Source: Pseudomonas defluvii (GTDB lineage Bacteria > Pseudomonadota > Gammaproteobacteria > Pseudomonadales > Pseudomonadaceae). From it: a stretch of DNA of 64,000 bases. Location: contig NZ_MBPN01000004.1 of assembly GCF_001695625.1 (NCBI RefSeq), forward strand, positions 42,248 through 106,247. Direction: 5' to 3'. The translations under genes and the position numbers were made by a program. Below are positions 1 to 8,478 of the stretch, piece after piece. Numbering within the stretch: the stretch's first letter is position 1; the number at the start of each line of letters is the position of its first letter. The notes under the pieces were generated by a model. That model was not told where the DNA came from. It saw only the letters and a list, made by a program, of their open reading frames with translations, and did not search any database.

Positions 1-864
1 ACCAGGGAGTTGGAGCAGGACGCCCAGCGTAACCCCGACCTTAACCTGCCGGACTACGCCGCTCAGGTGCAGGGGATGCTGCATTCGGCCAATGCTGCGC
101 TGTTGCCGGGGATGCAGCCGGACATCCGCCAGACCACGCTGCCCAGTGAAGCGCTGCGCCCAAGTATTTGGGACGACAACGCCCGTCTGGCGGTCAGCAA
201 GGAGATCAACAATCAGGCGCTGCTCAATGCGGCGCTGAATGCCTCCTGCCACGGTGCACGCATTCTCGGCCAGCGGGCCTGGAACTGGATGCGGGGTGAG
301 GAAAACGCACCGGCCAGCGAGGCCCTGCAGGCATTTTTCGACAGCTCGCTGAAGTCGGCCCAGCACGTCGGCGCACAGGTTGCCGTTTCGGGCGGGGTGC
401 TGGTGGCCGCCAAGCGCGGTTGGCTGGGCCTGCCCGCTGAAACGCCGGTCGAGGTGATTGCTGCAACGACCTATACCGGTCTTGAACGGGCCAAGGCGCT
501 GTACAAGTTGGGGCAGGGTGACATCCTTGCCGACAGTGCCATTAATGCCATCGAACAGACCACGCTGGTGGCCGCGCGATCATTGGCGCAGATGGCCGAA
601 GAAAAAGGCGCAGAGCTCGGCACGCAGTGGGGCATGTCGCTAGGCGCAGCGTTTGGCCCTCAGGGCGTGGCCGTGGGTGGCATGTTGGGCGGTATTGCCG
701 GGCGTCTTGGTGGTAAGGCGGTGGGCGCACTCATTGAAAAGGGCGGCCGGAAGATTGTCGAAGTGGCCAGCAAGGTCGTCAGGAAAGTCAGCGAGGGGAT
801 CAGGGAGGCGGTGTCGGCGTTTGCCGATGGCGTGAAGAATTTCGTCGGTGGGTTGTGCAACTGA
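1..864 (+). CDS. Glycine-zipper protein of unknown function, 5' end cut by window
   Basis: The reading frame is open from the first base, so the gene probably begins upstream and only its last ~287 codons are visible. I do not recognise the family. The visible part is mostly predicted helical. Near the end (about 600-760) lies a run rich in small residues with GxxxG-like spacing (GAAFGPQG, GGMLGGIAGRLGGKAVGAL), followed by a basic amphipathic tail. Such glycine-zipper segments in other proteins insert into or pack against membranes; that role is inference here. The stop lies 4 bp before the ATG of the AAA ATPase gene, so the two are probably translationally coupled and act together. It could be a membrane-associated substrate or effector handled by that ATPase. 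Confidence 0.6.
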   Translation, partial: TRELEQDAQRNPDLNLPDYAAQVQGMLHSANAALLPGMQPDIRQTTLPSEALRPSIWDDNARLAVSKEINNQALLNAALNASCHGARILGQRAWNWMRGEENAPASEALQAFFDSSLKSAQHVGAQVAVSGGVLVAAKRGWLGLPAETPVEVIAATTYTGLERAKALYKLGQGDILADSAINAIEQTTLVAARSLAQMAEEKGAELGTQWGMSLGAAFGPQGVAVGGMLGGIAGRLGGKAVGALIEKGGRKIVEVASKVVRKVSEGIREAVSAFADGVKNFVGGLCN

Positions 865-868
865 GGTG

Positions 869-3331
869 ATGTCGATGACGAACAAACCGGTATTTTCGGC
901 GCAACTGGAAGCGCAGTTGCGCGCCGGTGCCCCCGCCATTTTCATCCACTCCGCCGAAGAAGCCCGTGTCGATCAGTTGCTGATCGCGCTTCAAGAGCGG
1001 CTCGGGCTCAAACGTATCCATGAGTGGAACCTGGGCCATGGCTGGGTCGACTTCACGAACAAACAGCCGCTGAGCAACCCGGACTCTGGCACTACCGAGC
1101 TGGAGCATGCGCTGCTTCAGTTGCTGGATGCAGACCTGGAGCAGACGCTGATTCTGATCAAGGGGGCGCGGCTTGCGCTGGAGAACAACCGCCTGGCGAT
1201 TGCCCGCCTCAAACAATTGCTCAACCGAATCGAGCGGGGCCATGCCGTCGGTTGTTCGGTCATCCTGGTGTCCGAGTCGGTGTGCATCCCTGCTTCGATC
1301 GAGTCTCAAGTCACCTTGTTGCCGCTTCCACTGCCGGATCGCGAGGACATTCAAGCGCTGCTGGCGCAGGCCGATGCCAGTGGGCAACTGACCCTGCCAG
1401 GCGATCTGGTTGACCTGGCGGTGTCCGGACTGAGCGGGTTGACCGCCAGCGAGATCGGCCGGTTGTTGCGGATAGTCAGCCTGCAGACGCCGGTGCTGAC
1501 TGAGCAGGGGTTGAAAACTATGCTCCATGAGAAGGAACAGATCATCGCCAAAAGCGGTGTACTGGCGTTGGTTCGCGTCGATGAAGCGCCGGACGACATC
1601 GGCGGGCTGGAGAAGCTCAAACACTGGCTGGCACAACGTGCGGCCATTGTGTCGCAGTTGGACAAAGCCACCCGGCAAGGGGTCAAGGCACCGAAAGGGG
1701 TACTGATTGCAGGCATGCCCGGTTGCGGTAAATCGCTGACCGCCAGGGTCGCTGCCAGCCTGTTCCAATTGCCCCTGCTGCGCCTGGATATCGGCTCGCT
1801 GCTGGGGAAATACGTCGGTGAAAGCGAGCACAACATGCGTCGCGCCTTGAACATGGCGGAGATGGTCAGCCCGTGCATTCTTTGGGTCGATGAGCTGGAG
1901 AAGGCCTTTGTCGGCATGGGCGGCGGCAATGCTTCGGAAGTCACTGCGCGGCTGCTGGGCTACTTCCTGACCTGGATGCAGGAGAAGACTGGAGCGGTGT
2001 TCGTCATTGCCACCGCCAATGACATCAGCGCACTGCCACCTGAGTTGTTGCGCAAAGGCCGTTTCGACGAGATTTTCTACGTCGGCTTCCCCAACGCGGT
2101 GGAGCGCGAACATATTCTGAAGATTCACCTGCGCAAGGCCCGCCAGCCGGTGGACGGCTTGGACTTGCCTGAGCTTGTCCAGCAGTGCCGTGACTACTGT
2201 GGTGCGGATATCGAGAACGCGGTCAACGAAGCCCTGGCTAATGCCTTCATTGCTGGCAGCCCGCTGACGCAAACGCATTTGGCCGAGGCTATCCAGTCCA
2301 CTATTCCTTTGCGGGAAACCTTGCGCGAGCAGGTTGGTAAGTATGAAGAGCTGTTCGAGAAGCTCAAGTTGCGCCCGGCGTCCGAGTATCAAGGCTTGAG
2401 TGTGGCGCAGATGATCAGGATGGCCGCAGACCCCAATCAGGTGAAACGTGAAGAAGTGGCAAGCAACCCCGATTGCCCGGACGATCAACTGGAGAAGCTG
2501 GCGGGTGATTCGCAACGTAGTGTGGTGAAGGCGGTTTACGAGAACCCACGCTGCCCTGAGCGGCTGTTGACGATGCGTATCAACATCGCACAGAACAGCC
2601 CGCTCTATGATGTTGAACTACTCGCGTTGGCCTGCCTGAACGATAACGCGCCAGAAGATCTGCTGGTGCGTCAGGTCAAGGACGGGCAGGTTGCCAGGGA
2701 GCTGCGGGCCAAATTGGCCGGTCGCGTGAAAGGCCCGATGCTGCTGCAGTTGTTGGCGAGCGACCCGGAGGTTGAGGTGCGTCGAGGGCTGGCGAGCAAC
2801 CCGGCCCTGCCTGAGGTCATGCAGTTGCAGCTGCTCAAGGACAAGGATACCTCGGTCGTGGCGGCGTTGATTCTCAACCCTTCGTTGGCGAGTGGCGCAG
2901 AACGGCAACTGCTTGAACATGGCGACAGCAGTATCAAGCAAGCCTTTGCCAAACGCCCTGAACTGACCGAGGCCGAGCAGCAGCTGTTGCTGAAGAATGC
3001 CGATGCGGCACTGAAGATCATGCTTTCGCTGCATCCGAAGCTGGCGCACGGTGTGCAGTTGCTACTGGCCAAAGACCCGCTGCAGAGCGTACGGCTCAAC
3101 CTGGCCGGGAATCCGGGCTTGAGCAAGGCGACGCAGGTGGTGTTGGCTGGGGATACGTACGGCGCTGTGAAAGTGGCGCTGGCCAAGAACCCGGGGCTAT
3201 GCCTGGATGACGCGGATCAACTGAGCTTGAAGAAATACGTCCTGGAAAACCGCCATTTGTCAGGTGGCTTCGGTGTCGGAGTAGGGGGCTCGCTGGCAGG
3301 CGTGTTCAACTGGTCTGGCAAAACGAGCTAG
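869..3331 (+). CDS. Ycf46-like AAA ATPase fused to C-terminal LRV repeats
   Basis: An 820-residue protein with three parts. Residues 1-240 resemble the N-terminal region of Ycf46-type ATPases, an ATPase-like fold without a P-loop. Residues ~250-500 form a classical AAA module with Walker A GMPGCGKS at 282-289, Walker B ILWVDELE with the acidic pair at 341-342, a sensor-like TAND, and a RKGRFDE arginine-finger segment. From ~517 to ~800 there are about ten degenerate 23-24-residue units of the type [17 protein letters not shown], which I read as leucine-rich repeat variants. Ycf46 proteins usually stop after the AAA module, so the repeat fusion is notable. The start at 869 is preferred over the GTG at 848, which overlaps the upstream gene; GAGG lies just before the ATG. 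The role is unknown; coupling to the glycine-zipper gene suggests an ATP-driven remodeller of that partner. Confidence 0.8.
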   Translation: MSMTNKPVFSAQLEAQLRAGAPAIFIHSAEEARVDQLLIALQERLGLKRIHEWNLGHGWVDFTNKQPLSNPDSGTTELEHALLQLLDADLEQTLILIKGARLALENNRLAIARLKQLLNRIERGHAVGCSVILVSESVCIPASIESQVTLLPLPLPDREDIQALLAQADASGQLTLPGDLVDLAVSGLSGLTASEIGRLLRIVSLQTPVLTEQGLKTMLHEKEQIIAKSGVLALVRVDEAPDDIGGLEKLKHWLAQRAAIVSQLDKATRQGVKAPKGVLIAGMPGCGKSLTARVAASLFQLPLLRLDIGSLLGKYVGESEHNMRRALNMAEMVSPCILWVDELEKAFVGMGGGNASEVTARLLGYFLTWMQEKTGAVFVIATANDISALPPELLRKGRFDEIFYVGFPNAVEREHILKIHLRKARQPVDGLDLPELVQQCRDYCGADIENAVNEALANAFIAGSPLTQTHLAEAIQSTIPLRETLREQVGKYEELFEKLKLRPASEYQGLSVAQMIRMAADPNQVKREEVASNPDCPDDQLEKLAGDSQRSVVKAVYENPRCPERLLTMRINIAQNSPLYDVELLALACLNDNAPEDLLVRQVKDGQVARELRAKLAGRVKGPMLLQLLASDPEVEVRRGLASNPALPEVMQLQLLKDKDTSVVAALILNPSLASGAERQLLEHGDSSIKQAFAKRPELTEAEQQLLLKNADAALKIMLSLHPKLAHGVQLLLAKDPLQSVRLNLAGNPGLSKATQVVLAGDTYGAVKVALAKNPGLCLDDADQLSLKKYVLENRHLSGGFGVGVGGSLAGVFNWSGKTS

Positions 3332-3493
3332 GTCGTTTGCGCGTCTGCGAAAAACCAACTACGGCGTAGATCACAGCCAAGTATCGTTTCAGCACGGGCA
3401 AAGTGTTTTATCCCGATTTTGCCCGTCATTTCCCGACATTTTTTGTCACATTTCGCCACTGTTAAAATTTCTTCCTGCTCTTCATGTTATTAC

Positions 3494-3541
3494 CGTTTAC
3501 GTAAAGGTAATCTTCGTCTAGTGTTTGCGTTTACGTAAAGG
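3494..3541 (+). promoter_or_regulatory. Two direct copies of a TTTACGTAAA-cored motif upstream of ABC operon
   Basis: The 14-mer CGTTTACGTAAAGG occurs exactly twice, at 3494-3507 and 3528-3541, 34 bp apart (about three helical turns). Its core TTTACGTAAA is a perfect palindrome. The pair sits 57-104 bp before the ATPase gene at 3598, where a promoter or operator would be expected. The core resembles the motif I recall for MerR-family LiuR-type regulators of branched-chain catabolism; that link is from memory. A partial copy (GTTTACGT) recurs at 5115-5122 ahead of the binding-protein gene. Confidence 0.55.
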
Positions 3542-3597
3542 GAAGAACACCTGCAGCGCCATAACCAATAAAAATAATCAAGGTTAGAGGGCTACAC

Positions 3598-4374
3598 ATG
3601 TCACCAGAGTTCGTGTTGGAAACACGTGGCTTGACCAAGGAATTTCGCGGTTTCACCGCGGTCGACTCGGTAGATCTACGTGTACAGAAGGGACACATCC
3701 ACGCGCTGATCGGGCCTAACGGGGCCGGCAAAACCACCGTATTCAACCTCCTCACCAAGTTCCTCACGCCCACCCGTGGCGAGATCCACTACCTTGGCAA
3801 GCCGATCACCGGCATGCAACCCAACGAAATCGCCCGTCTTGGTCTGGTGCGTTCTTTCCAGATATCGGCGGTGTTCGGCCACATGAGTGTGGTGGAAAAC
3901 GTGCGGGTAGCGCTGCAGCGCAAGTTGCGCAACTCGTTTCATTTCTGGAAGTCCGAGCGCAGCCTCGATGCCCTCAATGAGCGTGCGTTGCAGATGCTGG
4001 ATGACGTCGACCTGCTGCCCTATGCCGACACATTGACCATCGAGTTGCCCTATGGGCGCAAGCGCGCGTTGGAGCTGGCGACCACGCTGGCGCTGGACCC
4101 GACCGTGCTGTTGCTCGACGAGCCGACCCAGGGCATGGGCCACGAGGACGTTGAAATGGTCATTGGCCTGGTGCGTCGCGCGGCAGTAGGGCGCACCGTA
4201 CTGATGGTGGAGCACAACCTCAATGTGGTCAGCCAGTTGTGCGACCGCATTACGGTACTGGCGCGTGGTTCGATCCTCGCTGAAGGTGACTACGCCAGTG
4301 TTTCGGCAAATCCGCAGGTGCGTGAAGCCTACCTGGGCAGTGAAGCAGTCTGCCTCGAGGAGGCCCACGCATGA
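3598..4374 (+). CDS. Branched-chain-type ABC importer ATPase, LivG-like
   Basis: 258 residues; cytoplasmic ATPase of the hydrophobic amino acid transporter (HAAT) class. Walker A GPNGAGKTT is near residues 40-48 and Walker B VLLLDEPTQG near 170. The signature motif is degenerate (LPYGR rather than LSGGQ), as often happens in LivG subunits. Start ATG is preceded by TTAGAGG. First gene of a six-gene run: the next ATPase gene overlaps by 4 bp (ATGA). Substrate cannot be read from the sequence. Relatives import leucine/isoleucine/valine, urea, amides or aromatic acids. Confidence 0.9.
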   Translation: MSPEFVLETRGLTKEFRGFTAVDSVDLRVQKGHIHALIGPNGAGKTTVFNLLTKFLTPTRGEIHYLGKPITGMQPNEIARLGLVRSFQISAVFGHMSVVENVRVALQRKLRNSFHFWKSERSLDALNERALQMLDDVDLLPYADTLTIELPYGRKRALELATTLALDPTVLLLDEPTQGMGHEDVEMVIGLVRRAAVGRTVLMVEHNLNVVSQLCDRITVLARGSILAEGDYASVSANPQVREAYLGSEAVCLEEAHA

Positions 4375-5093
4375 GCAGCCTGAACGTTCCGGATTTCGAG
4401 CAACTGCGTATCAGCGACCTGCATGCCTTCTATGGCGAGTCGCATATCCTGCACGGCATCGACATGCAGGTACGGCGGGGTGAACTGGTCACCTTGTTGG
4501 GGCGCAACGGCGCGGGGCGCTCGACGACCTTGCGCGCGATCATGAACATGGTCGGCCGCCGCACCGGCTCGATCATGGTCAATGGCAACGAAACCATCGG
4601 CATCGCCGCTCACCTGATCCCGCGTCTGGGGGTCGGTTATTGCCCTGAAGAGCGCGGTATCTTTGCCAGCCTCAACGTCGAGGAAAACCTGCTGCTGCCG
4701 CCAATGGTGCGCAGCGATGGCATGAGCCTGGACGACATCTACGCGATGTTCCCCAACCTTTATGAGCGCCGTTTCAGCCAGGGCACACGCCTGTCGGGTG
4801 GCGAGCAACAGATGCTGGCGATGGCGCGCATCCTGCGCACCGGGGCCAACCTGCTGCTGCTCGATGAGATCACCGAAGGCCTGGCCCCTGTCATCGTGCA
4901 GAAGCTGGCCGAGGTGTTGATCAAGCTCAAGCAGAAGGGCCTGACCATCGTACTGGTGGAGCAGAACTTCCGTTTTGCGGCGCCGCTGGCCGATCGTCAT
5001 TACCTGATGGATCACGGCCAGATTGTCGAGGAAATCAGTGCTGCCGAGCTGGATGCGAAACAGGAACTGCTGAACCGCTGTCTCGGCGTCTGA
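4371..5093 (+). CDS. Branched-chain-type ABC importer ATPase, LivF-like, Arg in Walker A
   Basis: 240 residues; second ATPase of the HAAT importer. The C-loop LSGGEQQ and Walker B LLLLDEITEG are canonical. The P-loop reads GRNGAGRST at residues 44-52, so the invariant Walker A lysine is arginine (codon CGC at 4518-4520). I recall GRST variants in some LivF-like proteins, so this may be a subfamily trait and not damage; the companion LivG-like subunit keeps its lysine. The start overlaps the upstream stop (ATGA), indicating coupled translation and a probable LivG/LivF heterodimer. Confidence 0.88.
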   Translation: MSSLNVPDFEQLRISDLHAFYGESHILHGIDMQVRRGELVTLLGRNGAGRSTTLRAIMNMVGRRTGSIMVNGNETIGIAAHLIPRLGVGYCPEERGIFASLNVEENLLLPPMVRSDGMSLDDIYAMFPNLYERRFSQGTRLSGGEQQMLAMARILRTGANLLLLDEITEGLAPVIVQKLAEVLIKLKQKGLTIVLVEQNFRFAAPLADRHYLMDHGQIVEEISAAELDAKQELLNRCLGV

Positions 5094-5201
5094 GCGCCGT
5101 TTAACCCCTGTGCTGTTTACGTCGGCGTGGCGTCAGTCATGCCGGGCGGGGGTCGCTTTGCCCTTTACAACAACAATAACTGTGGAAAGTGGGTGAACTA
5201 C

Positions 5202-6416
5202 ATGAAGGTTTTCCAAAAGACTGCTTGCGCCATGCTCGCCTCCGGCCTGATCGCCGGTGCTGCCCAGGCCCAGATCAGCGACGATGAAATTCGCATTGGT
5301 TACCTGGCCGACATGTCCGGTACTTACCGTGACCTTTCCGGCCCGGGCGGCCTGGAGGCGCTGAACATGGCGGTCGAAGATTTCGGCGGTCAGGTCAATG
5401 GCAAGAAAATCGTGGTCTTCAGCGCCGACGACCTTAACAAGCCGGATGTCGGTGCCAACACCGTGCGTCAGTGGGTCGATGAGCGCAATGTCGACATGGT
5501 CACCGGGATGGTGGCGTCCTCGGTCGTGCTGGCGGCAAGCAAGGTGGTAGAACAGTCCGGCAAACTGGCGCTGATCTCCGGTGCGGCGGCCTCAAGCCTG
5601 ACCAACGAATACTGCTCGCCCAACCACATCCACTGGACCTATGACTCCTACGCCCTGGCCAATGGCACGGCCAAGTCGGTACTCGCTTCCGGGGGCAAGA
5701 ACTGGTTCGTCCTGACCGCCGACTATGCCTTCGGTCATGCGATGGAGAAGGACATCACCAAGGTCGTCCAGAGCGACGGTGGCAAGGTGGTTGGCACGGT
5801 TCGCCATCCGTTCCCCAGCAGTGATTTCTCCTCCTACATCCTCCAGGCCCAAGGGTCTGGTGCGGATGTGATTGCCTTCGCCAACGCCGGTGCCGACACG
5901 GTCAACTCGCTGATGACCGCAAGCCAGTTCGGTGTTGCCCAGTCCGGGCAGAAGCTGGCGGGTATGGTGGTGTTCCTCAACGACATTCATGCCATGGGCC
6001 TGGACGTTACCCAAGGGTTGATGCTGACCACGGGCTGGTACTGGGACATGAATGATGAAAGCCGTGCCTGGGCCCAGCGCTACTACAAACGCTTCGGCAA
6101 GATGCCGGGCATGGTTCCGGCGGGCATCTACTCGGCAACCACGAACTACCTGAACGCAATCAAGGCCACCGGCAGTGACGAGGCGCAGGCGGTACGTACC
6201 CAGATGATGGCCACCCCGGTCAATGACATGTTCGCCAAGAACGGCAAGATCCGCGCTGACGGCCGCATGGTTCACGACATGTACCTGGCGCAGGTGAAAA
6301 CCCCGGCCGAGTCGAAGGGGGAGTGGGACCTGTACAAGATCGTCAGCACCATTCCTGGCGATGAGGCCTACCGGCCGATGTCCGAAAGCACCTGCAAACT
6401 GCTGCCGAAAAGCTGA
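5202..6416 (+). CDS. Periplasmic substrate-binding protein of HAAT-type ABC importer
   Basis: 404 residues, Peripla_BP_6 (Leu/Ile/Val-binding-like) fold. The ATG at 5202 gives a clear Sec signal peptide (MKVFQKTACAMLASGLIAG, cleavage likely after AQA near residue 23); the longer frame from 5127 would bury it and is rejected. The mature protein begins QISDDEIRIGYLADMSG, the usual first strand of this fold. It delivers substrate to the LivH/LivM-like permeases encoded downstream. A 108-bp gap before it holds GTTTACGT, a partial copy of the upstream operator motif, so it may have an extra control point. Ligand unknown. Confidence 0.88.
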   Translation: MKVFQKTACAMLASGLIAGAAQAQISDDEIRIGYLADMSGTYRDLSGPGGLEALNMAVEDFGGQVNGKKIVVFSADDLNKPDVGANTVRQWVDERNVDMVTGMVASSVVLAASKVVEQSGKLALISGAAASSLTNEYCSPNHIHWTYDSYALANGTAKSVLASGGKNWFVLTADYAFGHAMEKDITKVVQSDGGKVVGTVRHPFPSSDFSSYILQAQGSGADVIAFANAGADTVNSLMTASQFGVAQSGQKLAGMVVFLNDIHAMGLDVTQGLMLTTGWYWDMNDESRAWAQRYYKRFGKMPGMVPAGIYSATTNYLNAIKATGSDEAQAVRTQMMATPVNDMFAKNGKIRADGRMVHDMYLAQVKTPAESKGEWDLYKIVSTIPGDEAYRPMSESTCKLLPKS

Positions 6417-6440
6417 TCGGCAACTGAATCAGGCTACGCG

Positions 6441-6460
6441 CCCGGTTGCTTGCAGCCGGG
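6441..6460 (+). other. Intra-operon hairpin after binding-protein gene
   Basis: CCCGGTTGC and GCAGCCGGG pair around a tiny loop, 25 bp after the binding-protein stop and 30 bp before the permease gene. No T-run follows, so it is not a classical terminator. Hairpins in this place commonly protect the binding-protein mRNA and lower permease output; that role is inference. Confidence 0.45.
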
Positions 6461-6489
6461 TGTCACGGACTTCCAGCGGATGGTAATTC

Positions 6490-7377
6490 ATGACTATCGT
6501 ATTCGGCATTCCCCTGAGCGTACTGCTCGGTCAACTGCTGCTCGGGCTGATCAACGGGACGTTCTATGCCTTGCTCAGCCTGGGCCTGGCGATCATCTTC
6601 GGCTTGCTGCGGATCATCAACTTTGCCCATGGCGCCCAATACATGCTCGGCGCGTTCGCGGCCGTGCTTGGGCTCAATTACCTGGGTGTGAACTACTGGG
6701 TCGCCCTGGTGCTGGCACCGTTACTCGTCGGCGCGCTGGGCATGCTCATCGAGCGCGGCCTGTTGCGGCGCATCGCCGGTGAAGACCACCTCTACGGGCT
6801 GTTGCTGACCTTTGGCCTGGCGCTGATCGTTGAAGGCACCTTCGTCAAACTGTTCGGTGTATCCGGTTCCTCCTACCCCATGCCTGAGCAACTCAAGGGC
6901 GGCGTCAACCTGGGCTTCATGTTTCTGCCCATCTACCGCGCCTGGGTGGTGGTAGCGGCCTTGGTGGTGTGCCTGGCGACCTGGTTCATGATCGAGCGCA
7001 CGCGCCTGGGTTCCTACCTGCGTGCGGGTACCGAAAACCCGAAATTGATGCAGGCGTTCGGCATCAACATGCCGCTGCTGATCACCCTGACCTATGGCTT
7101 CGGTGCTGCCTTGGCGGCCTTCGCCGGCGTATTGGCTGCACCGATCTACTCGGTGACGCCGACCATGGGCGCCAACCTGTTGATCGTGGTGTTCGCCGTG
7201 GTGGTGATCGGCGGCATGGGTTCGATCATGGGCGCGATTGTCACCGGCCTGGCCATGGGCCTGATCGAAGGGCTGACCAAGGTGTTCTATCCAGAGGCGG
7301 CCAATACCGTGGTGTTCCTGGTGATGGTACTCGTGTTGCTGGTTCGTCCTGCGGGACTGTTCGGGAAAGAGGTGTGA
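6490..7377 (+). CDS. HAAT ABC importer permease, LivH-like
   Basis: 295 residues, hydrophobic throughout, about eight membrane segments, of the usual LivH length. The N-terminal stretch LLGLINGTFYALLSLGLAI followed by FGLLRIINFAHG is the family hallmark. The C-terminal part VVIGGMGSIMGAIVTG matches the conserved LivH loop contacting the ATPases. It forms the inner-membrane channel with the LivM-like protein encoded 2 bp downstream. Confidence 0.9.
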   Translation: MTIVFGIPLSVLLGQLLLGLINGTFYALLSLGLAIIFGLLRIINFAHGAQYMLGAFAAVLGLNYLGVNYWVALVLAPLLVGALGMLIERGLLRRIAGEDHLYGLLLTFGLALIVEGTFVKLFGVSGSSYPMPEQLKGGVNLGFMFLPIYRAWVVVAALVVCLATWFMIERTRLGSYLRAGTENPKLMQAFGINMPLLITLTYGFGAALAAFAGVLAAPIYSVTPTMGANLLIVVFAVVVIGGMGSIMGAIVTGLAMGLIEGLTKVFYPEAANTVVFLVMVLVLLVRPAGLFGKEV

Positions 7378-7379
7378 CG

Positions 7380-8384
7380 ATGACGAGTCTGGAGATCAAG
7401 CAGGGCGCTGGCGTCCTGCAACCGAATGTCGTACAGGAGCGTCGTCAGGCGGCGGCACGGCGCAAGCGCTGGTTCTACCTGGCGCTGTTGGGCGTAGCGC
7501 TGCTCGCACCACTGGCGGTGTACCCGGTGTTCCTGATGAAACTGCTGTGTTTTGCGCTGTTTGCCTGTGCGTTCAACCTGCTGCTGGGCTATGCCGGGCT
7601 GTTGTCGTTCGGCCACGCGGCGTTTCTCGCCTCGGGCGGCTACGTCACGGGTTACGTGCTGAGTGCGTACAGCGGCCTGGGAACTGAGCTGGGCATTCTT
7701 GCCGGAACCCTGGCGTCCACCGCGCTCGGCCTGGTGTTTGGCCTGCTGGCGATCCGGCGCCAGGGTATTTACTTCGCGATGATCACCCTGGCCTTGGCGC
7801 AGTTGGTGTTCTTCATCTTTGTCCAAGCGCCGTTCACTGGTGGTGAGAACGGTCTGCAGGGCGTGCCCCGTGGGCAGTTGTTCGGGGTCTTCGACCTGAA
7901 CAACAACCTGACCCTGTACTACTTCGTCCTGGCCGTATTCGTGTTCGGCTTCGCCGTGATCCAGCGCACGATCCATTCACCTTACGGCCAGGTGCTCAAG
8001 GCCATCCGCGAGAACGAACCACGGGCGATCTCGCTGGGCTACAACGTCGAGGCGCACAAGCTGCTGGCCTTTGTGATTTCCGCAGCGTTGACCGGCCTGG
8101 CCGGTTCGACCAAGACCGTGGTGTTCCAGCTGGCCTCGTTGACCGACGCGCACTGGCACATGTCCGGCGAGGTGATCCTGATGACCCTGCTCGGTGGCGT
8201 CGGCACGGTGTTTGGCCCACTGGTCGGCGCCGGCATCGTGGTCACCCTGCAGAGCTACCTGTCCAATGGGCCTCTGGGTGAGTGGGTGCATGTGATCCTC
8301 GGTTTGATCTTCGTCATCTGCGTGCTGTTGTTCCGGGTCGGCATCGTCGGCTGGGTGCTGAAACTCGCACGGCGCAATTTCTAA
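7380..8384 (+). CDS. HAAT ABC importer permease, LivM-like
   Basis: 334 residues. The N-terminus is polar (~35 residues); membrane helices then include the family signature NLLLGYAGLLSFGHAAF and the late EVILMTLLGGVGTVFGPLVGA loop. The ATG at 7380 lies 2 bp after the LivH-like stop; the frame is open much further upstream but that part overlaps livH and is not coding. Pairs with the LivH-like protein as the heterodimeric permease. Confidence 0.9.
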   Translation: MTSLEIKQGAGVLQPNVVQERRQAAARRKRWFYLALLGVALLAPLAVYPVFLMKLLCFALFACAFNLLLGYAGLLSFGHAAFLASGGYVTGYVLSAYSGLGTELGILAGTLASTALGLVFGLLAIRRQGIYFAMITLALAQLVFFIFVQAPFTGGENGLQGVPRGQLFGVFDLNNNLTLYYFVLAVFVFGFAVIQRTIHSPYGQVLKAIRENEPRAISLGYNVEAHKLLAFVISAALTGLAGSTKTVVFQLASLTDAHWHMSGEVILMTLLGGVGTVFGPLVGAGIVVTLQSYLSNGPLGEWVHVILGLIFVICVLLFRVGIVGWVLKLARRNF

Positions 8385-8387
8385 GGG

Positions 8388-8407
8388 CAGCGTTGCAGGC
8401 AACGCTG
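8388..8407 (+). other. Perfect intra-operon hairpin before porin gene
   Basis: CAGCGTTGC and GCAACGCTG form perfect 9-bp arms with a 2-nt centre, 3 bp after the LivM-like stop. There is no T-tract, so it may be a processing or attenuation element between the transporter and the porin gene, not a terminator. Confidence 0.45.
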
Positions 8408-8478
8408 GGGGAATACCGCACAGACGCTGGTCTGGGCTTGGTACGGGTGCATCAGCACGCTAATAAGAAGAGAGACCT

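Noticed and set aside
800..2515. 571-codon frame on the minus strand across the AAA ATPase gene
   Set aside because: It is antisense to a gene with clear Walker motifs, has no recognisable domain and is rich in Q/R/H, the usual shadow of GC-rich coding DNA.
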